Positions 21,401 to 30,529 of a stretch of DNA of 45,876 bases are shown piece after piece; position 1 is the stretch's first letter, and every line of letters begins with the position of its first letter. The notes beneath the pieces are model-generated. The model worked only from the letters and a program-made list of their open reading frames with translations. It did not search any database and had not been told where the DNA came from. A program made the position numbers and the translations under genes. Origin of the DNA: Hemicentrotus pulcherrimus (taxonomy: Eukaryota; Echinodermata; Echinoidea; Camarodonta; Strongylocentrotidae). The stretch spans positions 1-45,876 of the forward strand of contig BEXV01002557.1 of NCBI GenBank assembly GCA_003118195.1, read 5' to 3'.

Positions 21401-24218
21401 ACCTTGAGAAAGCTGGATTTAATCTCTGTTCCGTTGCTGTTCTCGTGTATAAGGGTTAAACCCACTGTTGGCTCTGTGACGGGAACATTATAATTATTTT
21501 AAATGTGTTACCCATGTTACTTTGCATTTAAATACACATAGGCCATATTATGCAGAGCCTACGATTGATGATGACACCCTATGCGTATATTACCTGTTTC
21601 TTTTAAGAGTAACAATGTCCTAAAAGGTTGGATAAATAAATTGTAATGTCCCAAAAAAAGAGGAACAAAATTCCAATGTTTATTTAAGTTTCATGTAATT
21701 TTATTTTGTCACTTTAACTGCATCTTAAAATAAAAATTATTTGCAAACATACTATTCGAAGTTCTCCAGGATTATTTGATATGCTGTTTCACTTTGACGA
21801 CATGTAAATATTTTTAATATTAATCCAGCATTTGTTTTCTTCTTCAATTTAACGTAATTTATGACCTACCCAACTTAACTAAAAGAGGAGTTCGAGTGTG
21901 GTCAGGATGAATATAATTTATTAGCTTCTTTACTATAGGCCTATGCAATTCAATTCGGAAGAATATCATGAATTAAATGTCTTTGAAAAGGATTGCTTTC
22001 GTAATTTCCTTTAATACGAAATATGATAACAAATAGCTCCACCAAAAGTTAGTGTTAAGTCCCTTTTACCCTATTAATGTGTCGAGTTCACGTTATTTAC
22101 AGCGAGACTTGGTCACTTTACATTAATGTAATGATTTCAGCACTTCATAGAAGGCATCAGTTCTTATGTAAAACATAATCAACCTATCCCAATTTATTGC
22201 AGTCGGGTTGTAACATGTTAGATGTAAGATCATATATCCCAGAGGTGATGGGAGTTTTAAAGCTCCTCCTCCTTCTCCTTCTAGGAATGGTGTTATCTGC
22301 CCAAGTTGAGGTGCCAAAGTATACACAGCCAGGCGCGCCGGAAGCAGTTTGGGATCGGGGGAAACATTCCAGGGGGCTCAATTTTTACCAATTCAGGTGT
22401 CCGTCTTAGGGCCACTAGCTTGGTCCAAGGGGCGGACCCCCCGGAAGTTCGGGGTTCTATGCATTTAATAATGGTCAGATGCACATCTAGGGGCTCGCAT
22501 GAGGGACCTTGGTTGGGTCCAGGGTCGAAGCCCCCGGAAGCTCAGGGATTTTATGCATTTATTTATGATCAGATGAGCATATTTTGATACCTTAATTATT
22601 TGTTACAATGGCAGGTCCGTGCCAGGACATTGACAGAGCCCCTGGAAGCTCAGGTTTTAACAAGTATTAATTATTCTTGGGGGACCGCCCCCTCCCCACT
22701 TCCAGCGCCCTTGTACACAGTTTTTATTAGGTGGCGGGGTAACGGTGTGAGCCCTGTTCCCATAATTGTACAGCAAAATATAACAACATGCACTTTCATT
22801 TCAATATTTGTGTAGGTGCAATTTTCTAACTCATTATTTGCCAGATTATCTTCTTATAGGGAACAGTTCCAACTATATTGTCCCTCTTTGAAGTGCTTTA
22901 GAGGATTAGGCTATTGCACAGCTGTGATCTGACAGTGCAAAAGTTCACATGTACTGTATAAGGATCAGAAACAGGTCACTAGTAAGTGTAGTGAATTAAT
23001 AATTATCTGGTGGATCCTATTACATGTACTAAGTGCATTGTACTGTTTAGGCCGATCAGAATCTACGGCAGAAAAGGGGTTAACTAGAAACGTCGTAAAA
23101 CATAAAAATAGATCAAGGCATTTTACCAACAAAATAAATTCATGTAATACACACCTGTAATTGTTACGGTAAATCTGCATAATTTGTGTAGCCTAGATGT
23201 GCGTATTTCACATACATATTTTCCTGCATTCGCAAGGGAAACGTTCTCTATTGTAAACGTACTAGTATAGGTGTTGTTGATATCCAGAATATGGCCATCA
23301 GTGTCCTCACAGCTGACATAAGTATCCAAGGTACAAAGAAAGATACGTGTTTCATTGTCATCGCTATTCAGGCGCCACCTAATGTGAGACAAGGTCCCAG
23401 AAGTTGGGGGTCCATCGCATCTCATCTTCAAATCTGCTCCAACGAAAACCCTCCTCTCCTCGTTCGAATCTGGCAGTTGGGTATCTAAAAATTATCCCAA
23501 TGTAAAGATGTTATTCATGTAAAGAACCCTAGATGATATTTTGCAATTAATCCTCACGACATAGTGGTGTCTATCGTGGGTGGAAATCTCTATTTACTCG
23601 TGCGAGGGATAAATCTTATATTAACGCATTAATAGGGGAAACAAGTTAAAGTGAGCACATGAATTCATATGTGCTTTCTACCCCTCTCTCTCTTTCTTTA
23701 TTTGTCCTTATTTCTCTTAAATGGGCATGGCAGCTATCCCAGCCCACCCTTCCTTCTTCATCCTCAGTCTCAAGATGTGTCAATCATTGTTATTGACATT
23801 GATATCCTTTTGAACACCTACTTATGTGTATGGCCAAATCAAATGCTTACACGGTTGTTTTTTACTGTAACTTTGGTGTAACCAATTGCTATTCCAGGTA
23901 AATATTCCACATTTGAATAATCATTTCAATACAGAACGTGAAAATCGGCCGGCTAGACTGCAGTTTGCTGACGGTGTATAATATTTTATTAACAGTTCCT
24001 CATCAAACACAAAGACAAGATTTAAAGAAGTTATAGTTTTAAAAATATGAATAATATCTGCACATAATGCGATAAAATTGTAGGCGTATGTGTTAAAGCA
24101 CTTATGCTTTCTTTCAAAGTACATGTAATATCGTCGATGAAGTTAAATATTTAGAGGATCACTTACATGTTAAATGAAAGAAACAGATAAGCCATACTAA
24201 AAACAAACATATGGCCAT
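15168..24218 (-). CDS. Receptor gene A: three-Ig-domain type I membrane receptor with YMEM/YVN signalling tail (8 exons, 505 aa)
   Basis: Exons in coding order: 24218-24167, 23484-23155, 21473-21159, 17734-17429, 17176-17102, 16387-16292, 15985-15879, 15404-15168. All borders are GT-AG. The first six junctions are phase 1, the last is phase 0, and the total (1518 nt) closes exactly on TAA. Residues 1-17 are a signal peptide, about 18-334 three Ig-like domains, 335-359 a stalk, about 364-386 the membrane helix and 387-505 the cytoplasmic tail. The tail has YMEM (Tyr441), RPLPPL, YMAL (Tyr453), YVNT (Tyr494) and YVNP (Tyr502). These fit PI3K p85 (YxxM), SH3 and Grb2 (YxN) binding, so an activating or costimulatory receptor is inferred. 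Many N-glycosylation sequons occur outside the membrane. The ectodomain is paralogous to gene B, but the helix and tail are not. Ligand and cell type cannot be read from the sequence. The exon model is a prediction without transcript support. Confidence 0.85.
15879..15985 (-). CDS. Gene A exon 7: serine/threonine-rich juxtamembrane tail
   Basis: Reads AVTAQTWLTSQTGSHSHSSK then TSSEQGHPPSTSGQAR. It has no tyrosine. Enters in phase 1 and leaves in phase 0 (AGG|GTGAGT). Confidence 0.8.
16292..16387 (-). CDS. Gene A exon 6: transmembrane helix
   Basis: 32 codons. Val364 to Ile386 are wholly hydrophobic apart from a Pro-Trp (PWM), followed by a basic stop-transfer RSTKR. There is no charged residue in the helix, so no obvious pairing with a charged adaptor. 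It shows no similarity to the gene B helix. Donor AGAG|GTAGGG. Confidence 0.85.
17102..17176 (-). CDS. Gene A exon 5: membrane-proximal stalk
   Basis: 25 codons reading GSIYLASTDHPDIITVAI then TNGCQFQ. Homologous to the 23-codon stalk exon of gene B, but with an added cysteine that could allow dimerisation (inference). Acceptor ATTAG, donor AAG|GTAAGC. Confidence 0.8.
17429..17734 (-). CDS. Gene A exon 4: cysteine-rich Ig-like domain 3
   Basis: Residues 233-334. The strand-B cysteine is Cys258 (IALSC), but the usual strand-F position is a cluster, SCCVSKTSLCPGICSEEY (Cys313, 314, 321, 325), plus Cys234 at the start. The canonical YxC motif is missing, so this is a divergent Ig-like fold by inference. 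The exon is 306 nt, exactly as in gene B. Confidence 0.82.
18020..18215 (+). mobile_element. LINE/SINE 3' end inserted in gene A intron
   Basis: Ends with GATACAATAAAGAAATGAAA and further TGAAA-type repeats, typical of a retroposon tail. The corresponding gene B intron lacks the segment, so it was probably inserted after the duplication. The 5' limit is approximate. Confidence 0.45.
18483..18690 (-). mobile_element. LINE 3' end, present in both paralogues
   Basis: On the minus strand it reads ...GTGCCGTGCAAAAATAAAAT and ends in TGAACTGAACT repeats, like a LINE tail. The matching segment in gene B starts near 37838 and shares TTTTTGCACGGCAC and GCTGTTCTTCTGTA. Shared position implies insertion before the duplication. 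Confidence 0.55.
18700..20380. other. Intron segment specific to gene A
   Basis: About 1.7 kb absent from the gene B intron. It opens with a poly-C run with an unknown base (18709-18725) and contains a foldback near 20269-20353. No coding region recognised. Either inserted in A or lost from B. Confidence 0.5.
20269..20353. repeat. Foldback with arms of about 32 bp
   Basis: GAAATTATGGATTCCTCGGC... at 20269-20301 pairs with ...TCGATCCATAATTTC ending at 20353, with AGAAATAGC against GCTATTTCT inside and a short loop of about 21 bases. This could be a small mobile element or one end of a larger one. Confidence 0.65.
20448..20612 (+). repeat. G-rich minisatellite, copy in gene A intron 3
   Basis: About ten degenerate units of 15-17 bases with consensus near TAGTTGTCCTAGGGGG. 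The same array stands in the matching intron of gene B (38250-38450). G-runs on the + strand would be on the template strand of the receptor genes. The open frame across it is an artefact. Confidence 0.85.
21159..21473 (-). CDS. Gene A exon 3: Ig domain 2
   Basis: Residues 128-232. Cys162 (TTIRC), Trp172 (LQWYPNCS) and Cys211 (SLTC) form the Ig core. The extra pair Cys176/Cys184 (NCSDLSYHAC) is conserved in gene B. Donor GAAG|GTATTT, phase 1 on both sides. The open frame continues past the donor into the intron; the tail reading GICCIENV there is intronic. Confidence 0.88.
22305..22720 (+). repeat. GC-rich repeated segment in gene A intron 2
   Basis: Three related units share CCCCCGGAAG.TC.GGG.TT, each followed in the first two by TATGCATTTA. 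The segment is markedly GC-richer than its surroundings and absent from gene B's short matching intron. It looks like part of a mobile element; frames over it are not genes. Confidence 0.55.
23155..23484 (-). CDS. Gene A exon 2: Ig domain 1 (V-like)
   Basis: Residues 18-127. Canonical cysteines are Cys40 (LKMRC) and Cys109 (AGKYVC), with Trp54 between them. An additional pair, Cys68 and Cys76, is shared with gene B. Cys120 near the end has no partner in this domain and is absent from gene B. Acceptor TTTTAG, donor CAG|GTGTGT, phase 1 on both sides. Confidence 0.88.
24167..24218 (-). CDS. Gene A exon 1: start codon and signal peptide
   Basis: Reads MAICLFLVWLICFFHLT, then donor T|GTAAGT in phase 1. 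It is the same length (52 nt) and pattern (VWLIC..HL) as gene B exon 1. The ATG at 24218 is chosen because it starts the hydrophobic stretch and is conserved in the paralogue. Confidence 0.85.
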
Positions 24219-24545
24219 AACGATCAACGTGTCCTTTCTAATCGTTAACGACGTCAATGTGTTTGAGGGATTACGACTAAGTGTTTAAGAGTTTCCATTA
24301 ATAACTGGTATTACGAATTTCAGCATGATGGCGCTGTTCAATAATTAAACACTTCATGTTTCGGTGTTGTATATAGATACTTGACATGGGGGCATCATCT
24401 TTTAACCACTAAAGCTGAATAAATATGGAACGGGCTTAAAAGTGTTTTTGAAATTATTAATTTGATGATAAATATTTGCTTAACCGGCATTTTTCAGGGC
24501 TTTTCAGTGTGTTTCAAGGAATGAAATCCTGACAGGTATAAAATG
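24219..24545 (-). promoter_or_regulatory. Upstream (promoter) region of gene A, conserved with gene B
   Basis: The 327 bases before the gene A start align with 40698-41010 before gene B. Conserved blocks on the minus strand include AGTGTTTAATTATTGAACAG, GATGATGCCCCCATG (imperfect in B) and a TTTCATTCCTTGAAACACAC-like block. The transcription start is unknown. Confidence 0.5.
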
Positions 24546-26313
24546 TCTTGTTTGAAAGAGGCAACTGTGGACTGAATGACAAGTAACATGGCATGTATTA
24601 TGTTGATATTCTATACTGCACCTTATTTGAGTGTCCAGTGAATGAACCTCTATACTATGGTGTCCCCACGGCTGATATATTTTGAAATGTGAAAGTGTGT
24701 AATGGCCCGAAATAGCAGTTGATGATAGATTGTAGAGGCATTGATTGTAAGATCTTTAAAATATCATAATATTTTTTTTGTTTAATGTGATGGGACAGTA
24801 TTCATTTTCATATTATTGGTTATTTCTGAAACGTAATAGATTTGCATAGCTCAATCTGGGTTTAAAAAAAAATACAAGTACCTTTTGTGTCTCAAAAGAG
24901 TATGTACCTTTTGTGTGTCAAAAGAGTATGAGCAAATTGTTGGACCTAATTATGATGCTGTTTTCTGGTCTTTATAAAGTATAAACTTTATAAATTACTA
25001 ATCAACTTCAAAAATAATTATCCGTATTCTTAAATCAGTTTTTATCTTAAATCCAGTCTTAGTAAAACTAGAGTTTAACTGAACCTGACCTAGACCCAAA
25101 GTCCAGTCTAAGTCGAGTTCAAGTTAATTTCTGTCACTGAAATTCCGGTTTAGTTGAAGAAAAGTCTAAGTTACGCTATATAAGTTGGCATGGTTGGCAC
25201 TAAGCATGCTCAGTAGTCGTCGTTCTTTCCTCAAAAAAGACTAAAACTTACCCCAAACTTGCATGTTTCATGTATCTAAGGACAATTTCATGGATAAGGC
25301 CAGAACCCTCAATGAAAGGATTTCAATTCGGCACCCTTTTTGTCATGAATAACGGACAGAAACGCTTTGAAATATGAATATCCTTGCAGACCCATTCAAT
25401 ACCATGTTATGGCAGAAAACGTCTCCAGTGATCTGCAATTTTTATGAATTTGACAAAACAAAAAGTGGGGTTGCATAGCAGAAAATTGCATTAGTTATCA
25501 ACCGATAGACAACTTTTTTTCAAGAAGAATCCTTTTTGTTTACATTAGATTATTTATGAACAGAATTGCATTGTATCGTCCTATTGTTGATAAACTTGTC
25601 ATGTTAATTTTCCTAGTACATGGCCAGGTGCCAAAAGTGTTTGTTTTTTCAATTCGCTTTGGCTATTAAAAAATACTGTCCAAAGTGGTATTTTTATCCG
25701 ATTTGATCCAATTAATTCCTTAATTTCTTTAAGTAGAACCTTTTCATTAACAGGTTTCATCAAGAATAATATTTCCAGGTGAATTATCTATTATATCATG
25801 AAACAACATATATTTGTTTTTCACAATTTAAGTGATAATTCAATACTTCTTATCAATTTTTTTCACAACTGCCATTGATTTTAATTAAGAGGTCTATAGA
25901 TTATTTAGCTATTTTTTATTATTTTCAATCTTGTTTCAATAGAACTTTCCATACAATTCAAATATGGTACCGACTTATAATTGAAATAAAGCGACTCCTC
26001 CTCGTTTCCTTCCAAGTCCTTTACTTGTGACAATGTCAAAAACCTGAAAGACCAATGGCAGATAACTTGTGTTTTATATCAGATCATTTTAAAATGTGAT
26101 CATCGAAATTTGTGTGTGCTCTGCGTATATTACAATGTTAAAAGAGAGAAATCATCAGAATTTTGCTTCTGAAATTTCGTATCAAAATGCTTTTTATGCA
26201 AATAAAAAAACACCCAAACTGGTAAGTATCATCATAAGGGATCAAGGGTCAAAATCTAAATTAAAGTTGCGATCCTGAAAATTCCTTGCTTTTACTAAAC
26301 AATCTAAAACTTA
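24546..26313. other. Intergenic DNA upstream of gene A
   Basis: No gene seen. A 27-30 base unit (GTACCTTTTGTGT.TCAAAAG) occurs twice in tandem at about 24879-24930. A minus-strand AATAAA (TTTATT at 25915-25920) could serve the orphan exon at 26314-26439. Confidence 0.4.
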
Positions 26314-26439
26314 TCAATCACAAGTATAATGGCCATTTGCAGTTTGTTCTTTATAATATATATCATGGAATTCATCATTGTCCACTAAGCGAACAGGACG
26401 TATTTCAGGCACAGCCATATTCAAATAACTTGAAGTATT
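26314..26439 (-). CDS. Orphan last exon encoding a tyrosine-rich receptor tail
   Basis: After a good acceptor (TTTCTCTTTACATGCTACAAAG) the minus strand reads 41 codons: NTSSYLNMAVPEIRPVRLVD, then NDEFHDIYYKEQTANGHYTC, D and TGA. YLNM fits both YxxM (PI3K) and YxN (Grb2). IYYKE and HYTC add three more tyrosines. It enters in phase 0, the phase used by the tail exons of genes A and B, and lies between the end of B and the start of A. I found no Ig or membrane exon of its own in 26440-30463. It may be an alternative last exon of gene B, a relic of a third receptor, or chance. An open frame continues upstream of the acceptor but has no recognisable content. Confidence 0.45.
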   Translation of the reverse strand, partial: NTSSYLNMAVPEIRPVRLVDNDEFHDIYYKEQTANGHYTCD

Positions 26440-27350
26440 CTTTGTAGCATGTAAAGAGAAAGTGAAACTCCAGTCCGGAGATACAAACACAGAAATAACA
26501 AGAACCTGGTAAGAAAAGTATAGACGGCACGAGACAAAACATGAAAGATGAGGACACACGAACAAAACCGAAAGTCTGTAACGAAATAATGATTAGAAGG
26601 AACATTAATAGGCGGAGTAACATGATTTGGCAATTGGCATGAACCTTCGAGTAAAGGAAATACGAGCAATGCCTTTCAGAATATATATAAGAATGTTTTT
26701 TTATAACAATAACAAAAACATAACATTGAGAGGTAAACCATTTTGTACATATACACTTTTTTCTTAGACAAAAAAAACCTGACTCTTTACTTCTAAAAGA
26801 TTACTTTAATATGGAATGCCTCTTAATTACACTGAGCACCATGCTAGAAAATAGAGAAAGAGAGACAGTGAGCAAGAAAGTATATTTATCTATGTAAAAC
26901 AATATTCGTACAGGATGACAATATCAGGCAAAGCTGTTTCTCACATTGGTCCTATCTGATAAACATACAAAATAACAATGAAACAGGCAAAACAAAACGT
27001 ATTGGGATATTAAATAGTAGGCCTTTGGCGTTATATGAAATAATCAGCGACTAGAGACAAGGATGTAACTTTATAGATTGACCAGAATTACACAAATGAG
27101 ATTATCTAGAGATTTGAAACTCTGAAAGAAAAACAATTAACTTTACCGGAAATGTAGTTAAGTCTGTCATTAATAGAATCAGAATCTCACCCAGCAAAAC
27201 ACCCACAGGAAATAAAAATCAAAACACCCATAAATCATTAACACACCTAAACTACCAGTCACGGAAGGAACATATTCACTCACCAACAACTTCCAGAACA
27301 ACCACGGCTTTATGAATCATCACGTTGCATGGTTACCGATGCGTCTTGTG
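26440..27350. other. Intergenic DNA
   Basis: No coding region or clear repeat recognised. Confidence 0.4.

Positions 27351-27393
<43 letters not shown>
27351..27393. repeat. (TA)n microsatellite
   Basis: Pure TA repeat ending at an unknown base (27395). Shorter TA runs occur at 27655-27672 and 27846-27871. Confidence 0.95.
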
Positions 27394-27394
<1 letters not shown>

Positions 27395-27512
27395 NCTTAA
27401 TTCCACTATTGTATTTTTGCGTTCACCCTTACTTGGGTACTATTTGTGTTTCTTTTGTATTCTTGCCTGACTGCACATGAGTTTTTGTTTTAACTTCGCC
27501 ATGATTGTATAA

Positions 27513-27571
27513 TGTATTTCGTTACTGATGAGCCTTCTGGCGAAACAGTCTGTATCACTCGTACCAATACA
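27513..27571 (+). ncRNA. Hammerhead-ribozyme-like motif (type I layout)
   Basis: CTGATGA (27525-27531) is followed by a 3-bp stem II with a four-base loop (GCC-TTCT-GGC, 27532-27541) and GAAA (27542-27545). A short stem III follows (ACAG/CTGT, one-base loop, 27545-27553), and then the GTA cleavage triplet with H17 = A at 27554. Stem I: A24-T55, T22-A57 and G21-C58 pair near the core with a T-C mismatch at the second position. After an internal loop, TGTATT (27513-27518) pairs with AATACA (27566-27571). Hammerheads with very short stem III occur in Penelope-like elements and retrozymes, so this may be a fragment of one. Catalysis is unproven. Confidence 0.5.
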
Positions 27572-28986
27572 GTTTAACCTTCCAACCTCTCTATCTACAT
27601 TTGCTCCTACAGTTGAGCACTGTCAGAAATTGCATTTTTTTTTACTAAACTTGCTTATATATATATATATATACCAACAAAAAACAATATAGAGTTATGC
27701 TCGGAGCTCGAGAAATATACAACAAAAAAAAATGATAATAATAATAATGATGTACCGCACAGGAAAAATTGTAAATTAATCACTTCACAAATCTGTAAAA
27801 GAAAATATTCGTGTACGGAGCATCATTATTTCTTGTATTCGTTTGTATATATATATATATATATATATATAACCTTACATGTGACATTTACATATAACCC
27901 TAAATGGTACATGAACAGGCTCTCATTGAAACTGGTATATTTTCCTAACCGTTAAGTCAAAACAATATTACTAATTAAACCAATGACTAATGAATAAACC
28001 TATTGTTTCTTGGGAGGCCTATGAGTTCCCTCTGCCAGCAAACGTACGAAGAGAGCATTGATTAAATTGTTCAATCGTTAAGATGATATAAAAATGTCTT
28101 GCTAAAGACTCATATATTTAACTACATAATTCTTGTAATGAGGCTGTAAGGTATTATATATCCCTTCACACAACCGAGTATTTTGAAATTGTGTGTATGT
28201 TCATTTTTGTGTATATTTTTTGTTTTGCAACCATTGCCGTTTATCTTTTTAAATAATTTCTTCGTGATATTCAAGAGAGCGACCCATATAAACTACAGAA
28301 TGAAGTTGTTTAACATTCTGTTACTGTTCGGTTCAAACATTAAAGTACATATTATAAGTGGTATTGTTTAACCCCTAATTTATACTTGGAACGAAAATTG
28401 TTTGACCAATAACGTTTTCAATTGCTCTTTAAATATCCCAAAAAGGAATGTTCTTTAACTCTTCCCCATGAACTTTCTTTTAAGAAAGAAATCTATATCA
28501 TCTATCATCTATTCGTCTGTTTGTCTCTTTCTCTCTCTCTAGTCTGAATAGTTATATCGTTTACTCTTGCTCTCCCTCAATCCTCACATCCAAGAAGAAA
28601 AAAAAAAGAATTCTCTCCCTCTCCCTCTCACTTTCTATCTTCCTTTCTCTCTCTCTTTCTTTACTCTTTCTATCCTTTCTCTCTCTCTCTCTCTCTCTCT
28701 TGTTCTTCTCTCACCTTGTTTTTCGGTAAATAATAATATAACTTTCATTCAAATGACATCTTAATAGAGGGACCGCAGATCTGATGACACATAAACACGA
28801 GCAAATACTACATGAAGTTGTAGCTGTTGCCTTTATTTATAACGATACATATATGTGCTAAGCAATCCTTAGTCGTATCAAAATGTAAACAAAAACACTG
28901 TTTGGTGACACAACTTTATTTACAACGAAACAATACCGACGCTGAATTTGAAAATTAAGTCCTACATTTTGATTATGACAATAGTG
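27572..28986. other. Intergenic DNA with microsatellites
   Basis: Contains TA runs and a CT-rich tract at about 28612-28701. No gene recognised. Confidence 0.5.
28612..28701. repeat. (CT)n-rich microsatellite
   Basis: Low-complexity pyrimidine tract, purest at 28677-28701. Confidence 0.9.
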
Positions 28987-29181
28987 TTAAAGGCCCACTG
29001 CACTACTTGTAGCTACTTACGCCCTCTTTATAAGAAACAGTGCCTAATCGGTGACCATTGGTCCCCCATGATCCTCTTTTTCTTATGTTAACTGAGAGCT
29101 GAGTTGATGAGATAACCACCTGTCCAGTGACCTCGCAGGGCGCTCTAATCCCTCCTGTAAACTACGGCAGATAAGATTTAA
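28987..29181 (-). mobile_element. MITE family 1, copy 2 (inverted)
   Basis: Begins TTAAAGGCCCACTGCACTAC and ends near GATTTAA. It is the reverse orientation of the copies at 6793-6977 and 42690-42884. Very close to the 42690 copy, so relatively recent. Confidence 0.8.
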
Positions 29182-30463
29182 GGCAAGTATACTATATTGC
29201 ATAATTGTCACCCTGCGCTTTTTTTCATTTGCTGGAGTAAAACAGTTATTCGTGTGACGTGATTATCATACCATGTACATCAATATTTGTATCCTCATTT
29301 ATTTGTTTTACATATTTTATTCCACTCATTGTTAATCGGTTAATATTTTCAAGTACTATCGTTACAAAATTGCATTAATATTTTCGACAGAATCTTATTC
29401 ACCCATTCGATATCAAAATGTTGCATGATATAAAACAAAAAATGAAAACAGCTTGTGCATTCTTAGCATTCTCTCTCACCTAAATATTAACATGGTCTTG
29501 CATAGCAGAAATTCAAGATTATAAACAAATTACCGAAACATTTCGATATCAGTGCACATATTCGTATAATTGTATGTAAATATCTATCATTATTTCTAAA
29601 CATTATGCTTCTTTAAAACAAACTTTGTACAATATTATTGATAAGGTTTTGTTTACTAAACTATTAATAGCACTTACTATATTGGAATCACTTAGCATAA
29701 CTATTGATTACAAACTAAATGTATACCAACATCGATTTCGCCACCAGGCTTTGTCCAACCTGGATTAAGGATTTGGTCTAGTAAGTTAAACGAGAGGGGT
29801 TTAATACAATCATTTGTAATTATCATCGCCTGCTAGTTCCCTTTCCCTTTTGATAACCAATATCGTCTCTGATAGTCATATTTCATTTGTTTGGTAAGCG
29901 ATACTCCAAGATCACTTTCATATATTAGTTTGTCACGCATCTCAAACTTTCGACTATTAATCAAATCTCGATATACATCTGCATACTATTCATCAACATA
30001 TGACACTACGCTGCTCTAAAATGTTTAAAAAGAATAAAACATATAGAATATAGAATATAGAATATTATTCACAGAATATGAAATAGATGATTTTCGCAAT
30101 GATAAGTTCTATGTGCACTTATTTAGATAATACAAATTAAATTCTGCGTCAACGATACATTTTTCAACAGTTTTTCTTCTCCAAATATACATAAATAACA
30201 GTTGATGTGAATTAGTTTGTTTAATCTTAATCAATATACACACGAACCAATGTTTAATAACCATGTTATTATATTTGGCCTAAAAATAACTTTTGTTTAG
30301 ACAACCGGTTGAGAAGGAATATTGCAATTTTGTTTAATAATAAAACAATAAACAAAACAAACGCATCTTTTCTTAAAGACACATATGATAACAATATGAA
30401 TGTAATCGTCAAATGAAACATATAAACCTCTTCTTTGTTTTCCTTTTAATGTTCTTCATATTT
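29182..30463. other. 3' flank of gene B
   Basis: AT-rich. Possible polyadenylation signals on the minus strand are ATTAAA variants at 30445-30450 and near 30335. A short tandem TATAGAA repeat lies near 30043-30062. No other feature. Confidence 0.4.
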
Positions 30464-30529
30464 TTACTCTCGTCGGCTCTTCTTCGTCTTGTCAACTACA
30501 GCATACTCTTCTTGCGGGTTATGGCAAGC
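30464..30529 (-). CDS. Gene B exon 12: last ITIM-like module (NPQEEYAVVDKTKK) and stop
   Basis: 21 codons plus TAA. Acceptor TTACAG|GCT. Core EEYAVVDK closely matches exon 11. Ends in basic KKSRRE. Confidence 0.8.
   Translation of the reverse strand, partial: ACHNPQEEYAVVDKTKKSRRE

Larger units (their letters stand above)
16860..24545 (-). repeat. Segmental duplication, copy A (ectodomain exons, introns and promoter)
   Basis: Introns and flanks align with about 35564-41010. Landmarks: ATAAATGTACATATA near 16861 and 35565; AATGTAGG.GATT.T near 17908 and 36985; CAGACCAAT near 18330 and 37221; G-rich minisatellites near 20448 and 38250; TGTTCAATA.TTAAACACT near 24338 and 40810. Homology is not seen below 16860, where the helix and tail exons lie. 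Copy A is about 2.2 kb longer, mainly through insertions at 18020-18215, 18700-20380 and 22190-22830. Confidence 0.8.

Noticed and set aside
22197..22815. Overlapping plus- and minus-strand frames of 60-93 codons
   Set aside because: They read through a GC-rich repeated segment absent from the paralogue.
23291..23488. Plus-strand frames opposite Ig exons (also 36091-36294 and 40204-40395)
   Set aside because: Antisense shadows of the Ig exons.
26405..26669. Hydrophobic minus-strand frames just upstream of the orphan tail exon, considered as a membrane exon
   Set aside because: The hydrophobic stretches are broken by polar residues, lack a stop-transfer signal, and are in other frames than the tail exon.
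29750..29775. Possible exon reading WTKPGGEIDVGIHLV on the minus strand
   Set aside because: Short, no matching domain, no partner exon.
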